Part shown: one piece after another, positions 1-9,028 of the stretch | Layout of the letters: each line of letters starts with the position of its first letter | Position numbering within the stretch: the stretch's first letter is position 1 | Assembly: GCA_964421565.1 (NCBI GenBank) | Contig: CAYQXJ010000015.1 | Span: 1 to 64,000, forward strand | Direction of reading: 5' to 3' | DNA from: CAYQXJ01 sp964421565 | GTDB taxonomy: Bacteria > Planctomycetota > Brocadiia > SM23-32 | DNA: 64,000 nt | Translations under genes and position numbers: made by a program | The notes under the pieces: generated by a model | What the model was told of the DNA's origin: nothing | The model's input: only the letters and a program-made list of their open reading frames with translations | The model's database searches: none

Positions 1-2
1 TG

Positions 3-581
3 AACGGCACCACCCGCTACATCTGGGGCGGCGCGCAGGACTGGCAGGCCCTCGAAGAGAGGGACTCCAGCGGCAACCTGGAGGCCCGCTACACCCACGC
101 TTCGGGCTACATCGACAGCCCGGCCGTCCAGGAGCGGGACCTGAACTCGGATGGGGACTTCCTCGACGCGAATGAGGTAGTATACTGTCACACCAACACC
201 ATATACACCGTAGCGGCCCTGACGAACTCCTCGGAGGGCGTGGTGGAACGTTACCAATATGACGCCTACGGCGCCGCAACCGTCCTCGACCCGGACGGCT
301 GGGCGTGGCGGGCGACGCCTTGGGAGTTCGCCAGAAAGCGGCGAACTCCAGCGTTCTCTGACGGGGGTAGCCTCTCCGACGTCGCCAACCCGTACGGCTT
401 CCAATCCCGCCGCCACGAGCCGGCCAGTGCCCTGATGCAATTCCGTCACCGCTATTATGATGCGGCCTTAGGCCGCTTCCGTCAGATGCGCATTGCCCTG
501 TGCTGCGTGCGGTTCGGGCTGGGGGGCGTGGCGGTTCGGGGCGAGGGCAGGAGTGGTGGGCTTCGGCGGCGGGGGGCTTAG
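3..581 (+). CDS. RHS/YD-repeat protein, 3' end only, decayed core
   Basis: The reading frame is open from the window edge, so the gene begins upstream. The visible part has RHS features: repeats of the form RYxYDAYG (VVERYQYDAYG), then ANPYGFQSRRHEP and RHRYYDAALGRF, the conserved segment that normally runs into a GRFxxxDP motif. Here the match stops right after GRF; the last 30 or so residues are Arg/Gly-rich and match neither the DP motif nor a toxin tip that I recognise. The ORF ends 4 bp inside the convergent smc gene. RHS proteins are large cell-surface or secreted proteins, often with variable C-terminal toxins. This copy looks 3'-truncated and is probably a remnant. It also contains a short palindrome (323-349). 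Confidence 0.7.
   Translation, partial: NGTTRYIWGGAQDWQALEERDSSGNLEARYTHASGYIDSPAVQERDLNSDGDFLDANEVVYCHTNTIYTVAALTNSSEGVVERYQYDAYGAATVLDPDGWAWRATPWEFARKRRTPAFSDGGSLSDVANPYGFQSRRHEPASALMQFRHRYYDAALGRFRQMRIALCCVRFGLGGVAVRGEGRSGGLRRRGA
323..349. repeat. 10-bp perfect inverted repeat inside the RHS frame
   Basis: GGAGTTCGCC (323-332) and its exact complement GGCGAACTCC (340-349) are separated by 7 bp. The element stays in frame and encodes roughly WEFARKRRTPAF, placed between the usual RHS segments DPDG and SDVANPY, where RHS proteins normally have only a short acidic spacer. This resembles a small palindromic element inserted into a gene. Only one copy is visible in this window. Confidence 0.6.
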
Positions 582-3500
582 CCCGCTTTGGCGAGGGGTT
601 CGTCGTCGGGCATCTGCTCGATGTCTTCGAATCGGACGGAGATCTGGCGGCTGACCCCGTCGGTCATTGTCAGCCCGTAGAGGACCTGTGCGGCGTTCAT
701 GGTCATCTTGTTGTGCGTGATGATGATGAACTGCGTGTCGCGGCGGAACTCGCCGAGCAGCATCAGGAAGCGTTCGACGTTGGCGTCGTCGAGCGGCGCG
801 TCCACTTCGTCGAGCAGGCAGAAGGGGCTGGGTTTGGCCTGGAACATGGCGAACAGCAATGCGACGGTGGTCATGGCTTTTTCGCCGCCGCTGAGCATGG
901 TGATGTTGGTAGTTTCTTTGCCGGGCGGGCGGGCGACGATCTCGATGCCGGCCTGCAGGATGTCCTCCGCTTCTTCCTCGAGCACCAGGTCGGCCTGGCC
1001 CCCGCCGAACAGCTTGCGGAAGAGGGTCTGGAAGTTTTCGCGCACCTCGGCGAAGGTTTCGGCGAAGCGCGCGCGGCTTTTCTTGTTCAGTTCGCGGATG
1101 ATCTCGCGTTCGTGGCGTCGCGCCTTTTCCAGGTCTTCTTTCTGATCGGTGAGGAACTGCAGGCGAGTTTCCAGTTCATCTTGCTCGCGGATGGCGTCGA
1201 CGTTCACGTTGCCGATGCGGTCGACTTTGGCCTTGAGGGTGGCGATCTCGCGCCGCACCTGCTGCCAGTCGGTTTGGTCGTTTTCGGCGATCTGGAGCAC
1301 GTCCGCGCGCAGTTGTGTGGCTTCCGCCAGGGCGATCAGCTCGGGACCTTCGTCCCGGGCGGGTTCCTGTTCTTCGGCTTCGCCGGTCATCTGGCGGTAC
1401 CAGGAGGCGACCCTTTCGCTGGGTGCTTCGGTGGGTTCGGGCTGCTCGGTGAACTTGCGTATGCGGCGCGTGATGAAGGGGGGCTCGTCGCGCCAGCGTT
1501 CGGGTTCCATGCGGAAGGCCATCAGCCGCACACCGTAGTCCTCCGTGGCGCGGCCGACGAGGTCCTCGAGCTTGACGGCGGCTTCGTTTTCGGCCATGCG
1601 TAGTTCTTGCAGGCGTTGCTCGGCTTCTTCGCGCCGGTCGGCGGCGGCGCGGGCCTGGTGCGTGCGTTCGGCGATGCGTTGCTGGAGGGATTCAACTTTC
1701 TGCGCCCCTTGCTGGATGAGTTCGGCCAGTTTGGCCTTGTGCCGGCGGCGTTCTTCGGCGGTCTTGTCGACCCTGGTGGCGGCGAGTTCGGCTTCGCGGC
1801 GGAGGCGTTCGTTGCGTTCCCGTTCGTCGTCGAGCGAGCAGAGTTCTTCGCTGCGGCGGTCGAGGTCAGCACGCAGGCGTTCGATGAGCGATTCGAGGTT
1901 GTGGTGTCTTTCGCGGCAGCGTGCAAGTTCGTTGCTCAGTTCGTTGGCGCTGCGGGTGAGTTCGTGTTCTTCGTTCTGCAGGGCACGGACTTGCTGCTCG
2001 AGTTGGCGGGCGGCGGCTTCTGCTTGTTCGCGGGCGCGGCGGGCTTCGGCGGCCTGCTGGTCTAAGTGTGCGCGTTTTTCGGCGAGTTCGGCCATCTGTT
2101 GCTCGACGGCCTGTGACTCCGAGCGCGCGAGTTCGATCTCGTCGGTAAGCTCGTTGACGCGGCGGTCTGAGGATTCGAGGCGGCTGCGCAGGTTGCCGGC
2201 GGTGCGGCTGACGGTGTCGAGTTCCTGCGTGAGCGCCTGGAGCTGCGCCCGCTGGTCTGTGCGCAGGCGCAGCCAGTCTTGCTTGCGCTGGCAGAGTTCG
2301 GCGAGTTGGTCCTCGAGCGCGGCGGTCTGTTGCTTCAGGTCTGCCAGTTCGCTGCGGCGGCTGATGAGGCCCGGCGCTTCGGACTTGCCTGCGCGCCATA
2401 TGCCGGCGGCGGTGTAGAGCCGGCCGTCGGGCGTGACCACGGTTGAGCCGTGGGGCAATCCGGCGGCGGCGAGGGACTCGGCCGCGCTGGCGTCGTCGGC
2501 CAGAAAGACAGCGTCCAGCAGCATCCGAGCGGCGGACTCGACCTCGTCTGGCCAGGTTACCAGTTCGCTGAGGCGGCGGGTGCCGGGGGGGGCTTCGATC
2601 ATCGGTGCGCGCGCCCGGTCGAGGGCGATCACGTCCGCCCGGCCGGCCTGCTCGTCGAGGAGCAGGGCGAGGGCCTGGCCGGCCGAGTTGGCATTGGTGA
2701 AGACGACCGCCTGGGCCCGTTCTTCGAGTGCGCTGTCGACGGCGTGGGCGAGTTCGAAGGGCGCCTGGATGAGTTCGGCGACCATGCCGAGGCGGCCCGG
2801 CAGGTCGGCATCCAGGAGGCGCTTCGCGCCGCTGCGCACGCCCTCTGCGCGGGCTTCCAGATCGTGCAGTGCGTCTCGCCGGCCGCACCGGCGGCTCAAC
2901 TCGCTGCGCGTGTTGGCTTCCTCGGAGGAGACTTCCTCCACCCTCTGTTCGAGCCCACTGATCTCGCCCTGCAGTGCGTGCACGTTCTGCCGCAGTTCGG
3001 CTTCGCGCGTCTCTGCGCGTTCAAGTTGGCAGATTGCTTCGCTGCGTTCGGATTGCACTTCGTCGAGCTGTGTGCTGACTTTGGCGCGACGGCTGTTCAG
3101 CCTCTCGGCGCGGGCTTTGAGCGTCTGTCGCTCGGCCTGCAGGATGTCGTGTTGGTTGGCGAGGCGCGACTCGTTCTGGTAGAGGTCGAAGACTTCGTCT
3201 TTGGAGCGTTCCAGCTCGGCGGAGGCAGCCCGACGGCGCTCGCGCAGGTGTTCGACGCGGCGCTCCTGTTCGGCGTGGCGCAGAGCCTGCTCTTTCAGGT
3301 GTTCGGCACTCGTGGCGAGTTTCTTCCGGGCGGAGGCGATCTCCTGCTCGGTCTCTTTGATGCTTTGCTCGATCCCTTCGCGTCGGCCGCGCACCTGTTC
3401 GGTCTGTTCTGCGAGCTCCTGTGCGCGGCGCCGGTTCAGTTCGGCTTCGCGCCCCAGGCTCTCGATGCGCGCCTGAGTCTCGGCTTGTTCCTGGCGGGTG

Positions 3501-4354
3501 GCGCCGAGGCTTTGGCGGGCGGTCTCCAGGTCGGTCCGCGCGGCGTCGAGTTCGGCCTCGAGGGAGCGGGCTTCTTCGATGACGACGTCGCGGGCGCCCT
3601 GGGCGTCCTGTACCCGGCGGCGCAGTTGCTCTCGGCGGACGGTCAGTTCGCTGTAGGCGTGCAGGCTCTGGGCCAGGCGCAGGCGCTCCAGACGGGCCGT
3701 CTGGCGTTTGAATGTGCGAGCACGGCCGGCCTGGTACTTGACGCTGCGGAGCTGTCGTTCCACCTCTTGCACGATGTCGGTAACGCGTGCCAGGTTCTGG
3801 GTGACCCGGTCGAGCTTGCGTTCGGCGTGGCGCACCTGTTCCAGGAAGCGGTTGATACCGGCGGCTTCCTCGAAGACCTGGCGGCGTTCGCTGGCGCTGC
3901 TGCGCAGCAGTTGGTCGACCTGGCCTTGTTCGATAAAGCTGTAGGCGCTGGTGCCGACGCCGGTGTCCATTAGCAGGGCGCGGATGTCCGCCAGGCGGCA
4001 CGTGTTGCCGTTGATCAGGTACTCGCTCTGCCCCGTGCGGTCGACGCGCCGGGTGATACAGACCTCTTCGTATTCGATGTCGAGCCAGCCGTCGGCATTG
4101 TCGATAGCGAGCTTGACCTCAGCGCGCCCCAGCGGCTTGCGGTTGCGGCTGCCGTTGAAGATGAGGCTCGCCATCTCCGAGCCGCGCAGCTTCTGTGCGC
4201 TGCGTTCACCGAGGACCCATTTGATGGCGTCTACGACGTTGCTTTTGCCGGAACCGTTCGGGCCGACCAGGGCGGACAGGCTGTCCTCGAACTCGAAGAC
4301 TGTCCGATCCGGGAAGGACTTGAACCCGCACAGCTCCAGTCGCTTCAGCTTCAC
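578..4354 (-). CDS. smc: Chromosome segregation protein SMC
   Basis: A 1258-residue SMC ATPase, which forms the condensin core that organises and segregates the chromosome with ScpA/ScpB. The N-terminal head has the Walker A loop GPNGSGKSN at residues 31-39. Long heptad-rich coiled coils flank a hinge at roughly residues 500-690. The C-terminal head carries the ABC signature LSGGE (about 1154-1158) and Walker B CLLDEVDAPLDD (about 1179-1190). The length fits bacterial SMC. The start is a GTG, with GGAG about 11 nt upstream; the next residues, KLKRLELCGFKSF, match the usual SMC N terminus, which supports this start. It stands alone: no scpA, scpB or ftsY is adjacent. Confidence 0.97.
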   Translation of the reverse strand: MKLKRLELCGFKSFPDRTVFEFEDSLSALVGPNGSGKSNVVDAIKWVLGERSAQKLRGSEMASLIFNGSRNRKPLGRAEVKLAIDNADGWLDIEYEEVCITRRVDRTGQSEYLINGNTCRLADIRALLMDTGVGTSAYSFIEQGQVDQLLRSSASERRQVFEEAAGINRFLEQVRHAERKLDRVTQNLARVTDIVQEVERQLRSVKYQAGRARTFKRQTARLERLRLAQSLHAYSELTVRREQLRRRVQDAQGARDVVIEEARSLEAELDAARTDLETARQSLGATRQEQAETQARIESLGREAELNRRRAQELAEQTEQVRGRREGIEQSIKETEQEIASARKKLATSAEHLKEQALRHAEQERRVEHLRERRRAASAELERSKDEVFDLYQNESRLANQHDILQAERQTLKARAERLNSRRAKVSTQLDEVQSERSEAICQLERAETREAELRQNVHALQGEISGLEQRVEEVSSEEANTRSELSRRCGRRDALHDLEARAEGVRSGAKRLLDADLPGRLGMVAELIQAPFELAHAVDSALEERAQAVVFTNANSAGQALALLLDEQAGRADVIALDRARAPMIEAPPGTRRLSELVTWPDEVESAARMLLDAVFLADDASAAESLAAAGLPHGSTVVTPDGRLYTAAGIWRAGKSEAPGLISRRSELADLKQQTAALEDQLAELCQRKQDWLRLRTDQRAQLQALTQELDTVSRTAGNLRSRLESSDRRVNELTDEIELARSESQAVEQQMAELAEKRAHLDQQAAEARRAREQAEAAARQLEQQVRALQNEEHELTRSANELSNELARCRERHHNLESLIERLRADLDRRSEELCSLDDERERNERLRREAELAATRVDKTAEERRRHKAKLAELIQQGAQKVESLQQRIAERTHQARAAADRREEAEQRLQELRMAENEAAVKLEDLVGRATEDYGVRLMAFRMEPERWRDEPPFITRRIRKFTEQPEPTEAPSERVASWYRQMTGEAEEQEPARDEGPELIALAEATQLRADVLQIAENDQTDWQQVRREIATLKAKVDRIGNVNVDAIREQDELETRLQFLTDQKEDLEKARRHEREIIRELNKKSRARFAETFAEVRENFQTLFRKLFGGGQADLVLEEEAEDILQAGIEIVARPPGKETTNITMLSGGEKAMTTVALLFAMFQAKPSPFCLLDEVDAPLDDANVERFLMLLGEFRRDTQFIIITHNKMTMNAAQVLYGLTMTDGVSRQISVRFEDIEQMPDDEPLAKAG

Positions 4355-4716
4355 CCGGGGGCTTCTCCGGCTGCTTCAAAAGCAACCGCGCGGGCCGGCG
4401 ACGCGGCCGAGCCACGCGGTATCCATCACGATCAAGGTCGAGAAGGGGGAGTGTAGGGGAAACGGTATGGCCGATTCACGCCCCGCTGCGCCGATCGAAC
4501 GCCCCCGGCACGGCGCTCGCCACCGCGGGGGGCCAAGCGACGCGGCCGGCGGCCCCTGTGTGTCGTAACGGATTGAGAGATAATACTTTGGGTGGCAAGC
4601 TCTAAGAAGAAAGGGAGGTGCCGTTGGCGCCGAGAAGGCTGTGGTGGCGAAGGGGACGGGTGAAATGTGCGGCCGAAAAAACCCCGGCGCAGGGCCCTGA
4701 GCACGCCAAAGCGGCG
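4355..4716. other. Intergenic region between smc and nrdG
   Basis: About 360 bp without a convincing gene. It should hold the smc promoter (a candidate is listed separately) and the end of the nrd transcript. On the minus strand after nrdG, a CCC/GGG-rich stretch is followed by six T residues (about 4676-4694), which could be a weak intrinsic terminator, but the stem is short and I am not confident in it. Confidence 0.4.
4580..4608 (-). promoter_or_regulatory. Candidate smc promoter
   Basis: On the minus strand TTCTTA (4603-4608) is followed after 17 bp by TATTAT (4580-4585). The -10 is good and the -35 is weak. It lies about 225 bp upstream of the smc start and is the most AT-rich patch in the gap. 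Confidence 0.3.
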
Positions 4717-5454
4717 TCAGGACGCGCGGCTGCGCACCCGGCTGGCGTGGTCGCGTCCGCGCACGACGATTCGCTGAGCGAACGGCTTGAGGATGCGTTC
4801 GAATTCGTCGAGCTCATCGGCGCAGTAGGGCAGCCGGCCGTAGAGTGCGGAGTCGAGGCAGTGGTCGGGCATGAAGTTCTGCAGGGCGACACGATGGGCG
4901 CCATGCAGGTCCGGCGCCATCGCGCGCAGCTCGTCAGCGCCGACCAAGCCCGGCACCAGGGTGATGCGGAACTCATGCTCGATGCCGCTGCCCTTGATGA
5001 CCTGGAGCGAGTCGCGAACCCGGTCGGTATTGACGCGGGTGCCGCAGACTCGCTCGTAGTCATCCGGGTTGAGGGGGGCCTTCGTGTCCATTGCGATCGC
5101 ATCGAGCAGTCGGCCTTCGACGAGCTGGCGGACGATGTCGGGCTGGGTGCCGTTTGTCTCGACCATGACGTCGAGGGAGAGTTCGCGGAGCTGTTGGACC
5201 AATTCGATCAGGGCATCGCCGTGAAGCGTGGGTTCACCGCCGGTGATGACGACGCCATCGATCCAGCCTTTCTGATGGGCGAGGTATGCGAATATCTGCT
5301 CGCGGGGCACGCGTTCCAGCCGTTCGGGCTGGAAGACCAGGTGGTTAGCGTGGCAGTAACGGCAGCGCAGGTTGCAGCAGGGCAGAAAGAGCACCGAGCA
5401 GATCCTGCCCTCCCACTCCAACAGGCTGTTCTGGATGAAGCCTTTGATCTCCAT
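4717..5454 (-). CDS. nrdG: Anaerobic ribonucleotide reductase activating protein (radical SAM)
   Basis: Radical SAM activase that installs the glycyl radical on NrdD. The cluster-binding motif CNLRCRYC (C27, C31, C34, counted from the chosen ATG) is followed by GGEPTLH, the SAM-binding GGE motif. The protein has about 245 residues, longer than the E. coli type and closer to the NrdG2-like pyruvate-formate-lyase-activase form. I chose the ATG at 5452-5454 (MEIKGF) because GAGG lies 8 nt upstream; in-frame ATG (5469) and TTG (5490) codons upstream lack a ribosome site. It is the last gene of the nrdR-nrdD-redoxin-nrdG set on this strand. Confidence 0.92.
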   Translation of the reverse strand: MEIKGFIQNSLLEWEGRICSVLFLPCCNLRCRYCHANHLVFQPERLERVPREQIFAYLAHQKGWIDGVVITGGEPTLHGDALIELVQQLRELSLDVMVETNGTQPDIVRQLVEGRLLDAIAMDTKAPLNPDDYERVCGTRVNTDRVRDSLQVIKGSGIEHEFRITLVPGLVGADELRAMAPDLHGAHRVALQNFMPDHCLDSALYGRLPYCADELDEFERILKPFAQRIVVRGRDHASRVRSRAS

Positions 5455-5595
5455 GGGGGCTGTCCTCATCTGGAAATCGTTTCTGCCCAAAACGGGCCCA
5501 CCAACTCGGCCATCTCATGCTTCCTCGCGAAACGCGATCCGCGCCGCAGCAAAGACGTTAGCTTGCGTCGCGCGGCAAGTGCAGTTCCCTGCATG

Positions 5596-5868
5596 TTACG
5601 CGCACAGCCTCTGCTGCAGTTCGGCGCTGGCGGGGGGGGTGCCGTCCCAGCGGGCCAGCACGTCGTCGCCGTCGCCTTTCAGCAGTACGGACGGTATCTG
5701 GAAGACGTCGTAGAAATCGCCCTCGGCCGCGCCGTCGACGGTCTCCATGTCGTGGAAGACGACCTGGACCTGTCCCTCCACCTGCCACTTGCTGAGCAGG
5801 TGGCTGACCTTCCTCTTTGCGCTCTCGCAGAGCGAGCAGTTCTGTTTACCGTAGATCTCGATGATCAT
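5596..5868 (-). CDS. Glutaredoxin/NrdH-like thioredoxin-fold protein
   Basis: A 90-residue thioredoxin-fold protein starting MIIEIYGKQNCSLC. The redox motif CSLC is at residues 11-14 and the cis-proline segment IPSV lies at about residues 58-61. It sits between nrdD and nrdG on the same strand. Class III reductases of the formate-independent type are reduced by thioredoxin or an NrdH-like redoxin, so the likely role is to recycle the active-site disulfide of the neighbouring NrdD. The assignment to NrdD is inferred from position; a general glutaredoxin role is the alternative. Confidence 0.8.
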   Translation of the reverse strand: MIIEIYGKQNCSLCESAKRKVSHLLSKWQVEGQVQVVFHDMETVDGAAEGDFYDVFQIPSVLLKGDGDDVLARWDGTPPASAELQQRLCA

Positions 5869-5938
5869 CCGCGACTCCTAACAGTCATAAGCCTTTTCGT
5901 TTCCAGGCCTTACCGTTCAGGGCAAGGGGCTCTGATTC

Positions 5939-8389
5939 TCAGAATCGATCCTGCGCCATCGCCACGCTGTAGTTGCCGCGGTGGCGGTCCTTTAGTTCGC
6001 CGATCTTGGACTTGTTCCAGTTGTGGATTCGGCTGAAGTAGCCGACCACGCGTGTCATGGCGTAGACGTCCCCGCTGCCGCAGTGACCGCAGCTTTGCTT
6101 GATGCCGGGGGTGTTCTTGTGGCAGTCGTTGCAGATGGTGAACTCCGGGCTGATGGTGAGCTGAGCGGCCTGGGTATTGCGGAAGGTCTTCTCCACCAGG
6201 TTGCGGATGCTGGCCGCCGGGGGGCGTTCCTCGCCGACGAAGGCGTGGATGATGGCCCCGCTCTCGATGGCGCGGTGGAACTTGCTCTGCAGGCGGATCC
6301 GCGTCAGCAGGTCGATCGGCGCGTCGGCCCGCAGGTGGATGCTGTTGGTGTAGTAGGGCTCGTCGGCTTCCAGGTCGCCGCGCACGACGGCGCACGCTTC
6401 GTCGGGGAAGCGGGCCAGGTCGACTTTTGCCAGCCGCCGCGCCGCGCTTTCCGCCGGGCTCTCCTCCAGTGCGACATGCATGGCCTGCTCCTCGCCCAGT
6501 TCGCGGGCGCGGAACTGCATGTGCCGGATCAGGTGGAGCCCCTTGCGCAGGAGGGCCGGGTCCTCGTGCAGTTCGCGGCCCGTCATGTGGAGCATTGCCT
6601 CGTTCAGGCCGATCAGTCCGATGATGTAGGTCGCCTTCTCCAGGTCGACGTAGGGGCGTCCGTCGGCGGCTGTCTTGCCGATCTCCCAGAGCGGTTTGCT
6701 GGGGTCGGTCATCAGCGATCCGATGAAGTGGCGCTTTTCGACGTGGGCCTGGATGGCGAGCTTGAGGCCGCGGTCCACTTCGCGGTAGAAGGCGTCCCAC
6801 TCGCCCCGGCCGGCGCGGTAGGCGGCCTGCGGCAGGTTGATGGTGATGTTCTGGAATCCGCAGAAGCGCATGCTCTCCGGGTGACGGATCATGTAGTCGT
6901 CCTTGATCGTCGTGCGTAGCCGGCAGCAGGCGCTCAGGGTCACTTCGTCGCGGTCGAACACGAAGTAGGGCACGCCGTTCTCGCTGGCGATCTGGCAGGC
7001 GTATTCGAGGATGGCATGCTGTGCTGGATCGCTGAAGGTGTCCTTGTTAATGTGGAAGTCGCACTTGGGGAAGGCGAACAGGTTGCCGTACTGGTCGCCG
7101 GCGCGCCACACGTCGAGCATGGCCTTGCAGAAGCGCTGTGCCGTTTTCTCGTAGCTTCCGTAGGTGCGGCCATTGTATGCGCCGCCGGGGCCGATGGCGG
7201 GCACGTCCTGCAGGTAGCGGGGCACGCCGGTGTGGACGTTGAAGTCGAGGAAGAGCGTCTGGCCGCCCCGGCTGAACGCGTTCTGCGAAGAGCTGAAGAT
7301 CAGGTGCTGGGCCTCCTGCTGCATCTGGCGGTACGACATGCCCTCTACGAAGGGGGCGTAGAAGACGTTGATGTAGCCGACCCCGAGGGCCCCCGCGTAG
7401 TAGGCCTGCATGCTGGCCAGAAAGGTGTTCAGGTGGCCGGTCAGGGTGCGGGCGTGCTTGGCCGGGGCGCTGGAGGTATCCAGGTTCTGCAGGTTCAGGC
7501 CGTATTTCTTCAGGTACTCGACCGAGTGGCTGGAGCAGTAGACGCGGGTCGGGTATCCCAGGTCGTGCAGGTGTATCTGGCCGCGCATGTGGGCATCGGC
7601 CACGCGTTCGCTGAAGACCTCCTGCAGGGCGTACTTTTTGAGCGTGGTCTCGGCCACCGCCAGGTTGATCGCCTCGGGGTTGTTCTGGGCGATGTTGGCG
7701 TTCTCCTTGCTCTTGCTGTGGATGATCTGGTCGAGGTCGAACTTGGGGATGCCGAGGGTGGCCTGCTTCTCGAGCCGGGCGGTCAGGCCCCGTTCGAACA
7801 GTTCGTTGTCGACCAGTTCGCGGATGAGCGTGGTGCTGATGCGGGTGAGGCCGCTGTCCATGACGCGGCGTTCGACGGTGCCGGCGATCTCACGGGCAAG
7901 CCCTCGGCTCAGGTCCGCCTCGACCTCGAGGGCGCGGGCGATCTTCGTCTTGTCCCACTCGGCCAGATGGTCCTGCGTCTCGGTGTTGACCAGCAGGCTG
8001 ATGTCGGTCGAGTTCTCTTGCCGGCGCACGGGTTTGCGGACCTGGAGGGACTGGCGCACCCGGGCGCGCTTGTCGCGGTAGAGGATGTATGCCTTCGCCG
8101 TTCTGGCGTGGCAGGTCTCGATGAGGACTTTCTCGACGGTGTCCTGGATCTCCTCGATGTGGGGAGGCCGGTCCTCGTCGAAGTTCTTCTCCAGCATCAT
8201 CGTGACCATGGCGGCGAGCTCTTCGGCGAGCACGCGGTCCTGCCCGCCGACGGCCTGCGCGGCCTTGAAGATGGCGTTGGCGATCTTGCTCTCGTCGAAG
8301 GGCACGGGCGCCCCGTGCCGCTTGATCACGTGCGTGATGGTTGAGCTGTGGTGGTTCTGGTCTTCGGCTGCCTGGGCCTCAATTGCCAT
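5939..8389 (-). CDS. nrdD: Anaerobic ribonucleoside-triphosphate reductase (class III)
   Basis: A catalytic subunit of 816 residues that makes deoxyribonucleotides without oxygen. An N-terminal ATP-cone (about residues 16-105, beginning ITHVIKRHG) gives allosteric control. The C terminus has the zinc site CNDC (753-756) and CGHC (767-770), followed by RVVGY, whose Gly783 is the expected glycyl-radical residue. The start ATG (MAIEAQ) has GGGGAG 8 nt upstream and overlaps the end of nrdR by 11 bp, which suggests translational coupling; the open frame upstream of it is only the nrdR shadow. Together with the adjacent redoxin and NrdG it forms a complete anaerobic dNTP pathway. Confidence 0.96.
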   Translation of the reverse strand: MAIEAQAAEDQNHHSSTITHVIKRHGAPVPFDESKIANAIFKAAQAVGGQDRVLAEELAAMVTMMLEKNFDEDRPPHIEEIQDTVEKVLIETCHARTAKAYILYRDKRARVRQSLQVRKPVRRQENSTDISLLVNTETQDHLAEWDKTKIARALEVEADLSRGLAREIAGTVERRVMDSGLTRISTTLIRELVDNELFERGLTARLEKQATLGIPKFDLDQIIHSKSKENANIAQNNPEAINLAVAETTLKKYALQEVFSERVADAHMRGQIHLHDLGYPTRVYCSSHSVEYLKKYGLNLQNLDTSSAPAKHARTLTGHLNTFLASMQAYYAGALGVGYINVFYAPFVEGMSYRQMQQEAQHLIFSSSQNAFSRGGQTLFLDFNVHTGVPRYLQDVPAIGPGGAYNGRTYGSYEKTAQRFCKAMLDVWRAGDQYGNLFAFPKCDFHINKDTFSDPAQHAILEYACQIASENGVPYFVFDRDEVTLSACCRLRTTIKDDYMIRHPESMRFCGFQNITINLPQAAYRAGRGEWDAFYREVDRGLKLAIQAHVEKRHFIGSLMTDPSKPLWEIGKTAADGRPYVDLEKATYIIGLIGLNEAMLHMTGRELHEDPALLRKGLHLIRHMQFRARELGEEQAMHVALEESPAESAARRLAKVDLARFPDEACAVVRGDLEADEPYYTNSIHLRADAPIDLLTRIRLQSKFHRAIESGAIIHAFVGEERPPAASIRNLVEKTFRNTQAAQLTISPEFTICNDCHKNTPGIKQSCGHCGSGDVYAMTRVVGYFSRIHNWNKSKIGELKDRHRGNYSVAMAQDRF

Positions 8390-8915
8390 CGATGCGCTCC
8401 CCTTCCGTGCTCGTGTTCTGTTCGTTGCGTTCGTGCCCTGCGGAGCCTTGTGCAGATCTGCCCCCGCTCCGCAGCATTGTGCCGGCCTCGGCCATGAAGT
8501 CGGAGACGTCCTTGAACTCGCGGTAGACGCTGGCAAAGCGGATGTAGGCGACCTGGTCGCGCTCGGCCAGCTCGCTCATCACCAGTTCGCCGATCGTCAC
8601 GGAGGGTACCTCGCCCTCGTACTGGCGATGCAGTTCGCGCTCGACGCCTTCGGCCAGTTCCTTGATCGTCTCTGCGCTGATCGGGCGCTTGTAGCACGCC
8701 TTGTTCAGTCCGGTCAGCAACTTCTGCAGCGAGAAATCCTCGCGCGTGCCGTCCTTCTTCACCACGCGCAGAACGCTCTCTTCGATGCGTTCGTAGGTGG
8801 TGTAGCGGCGGCCGCATCCGTTGCACTCGCGGCGGCGCTTGACGTAGCTGCCGTCGGCGCTGGGGCGCGAGTTGACCACCCGGTCGTCGTCTTGCTTGCA
8901 GTACGGGCAACGCAC
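8379..8915 (-). CDS. nrdR: Transcriptional repressor NrdR
   Basis: A 178-residue repressor of ribonucleotide reductase genes. The N-terminal zinc ribbon has CPYC (C3, C6) and CNGC (C31, C34), followed by GRRYTTYERIE, typical of NrdR, and then an ATP-cone domain (about residues 49-139) that senses ATP/dATP. The start is a GTG (protein begins with the RCPYC segment), with GGAAGGGGG upstream; the 18 codons before it in the open frame are not NrdR-like. It is the first gene of the nrd operon and is probably autoregulated through the site near 9005-9020. Confidence 0.95.
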   Translation of the reverse strand: MRCPYCKQDDDRVVNSRPSADGSYVKRRRECNGCGRRYTTYERIEESVLRVVKKDGTREDFSLQKLLTGLNKACYKRPISAETIKELAEGVERELHRQYEGEVPSVTIGELVMSELAERDQVAYIRFASVYREFKDVSDFMAEAGTMLRSGGRSAQGSAGHERNEQNTSTEGERIDGN

Positions 8916-9004
8916 GCTCAAAAACCCCCTTCCGAGACCGGGCGGATGCCCTAAAATGCGGGTGCTCAAGGCGTTACGGCCTATTCACCTGCCCAGGGCC
9001 AAGG

Positions 9005-9020
9005 GTGCTATATCTTGAAC
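9005..9020 (-). promoter_or_regulatory. Putative NrdR box
   Basis: The plus-strand core CTATATCTTG (9008-9017) matches the central ten positions of the known NrdR-box consensus ACACWATATMTWGTGT; the outer arms are poor. It lies just downstream of the -10 element of the nrd promoter, a position suited to repression. I did not find a convincing second box at the usual three-turn spacing. Confidence 0.45.
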
Positions 9021-9028
9021 GGTTGCGT

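Noticed and set aside
500..3973. Plus-strand open frames opposite smc
   Set aside because: Repetitive Leu/Ala/Gly/Glu translations are mirror images of the coiled coil, with no domain or ribosome site of note.
4618..6036. Plus-strand 472-codon frame starting after GGGAGGTG
   Set aside because: The ribosome-site-like sequence is suggestive, but the frame lies opposite nrdG and the redoxin and its product has no recognisable fold.
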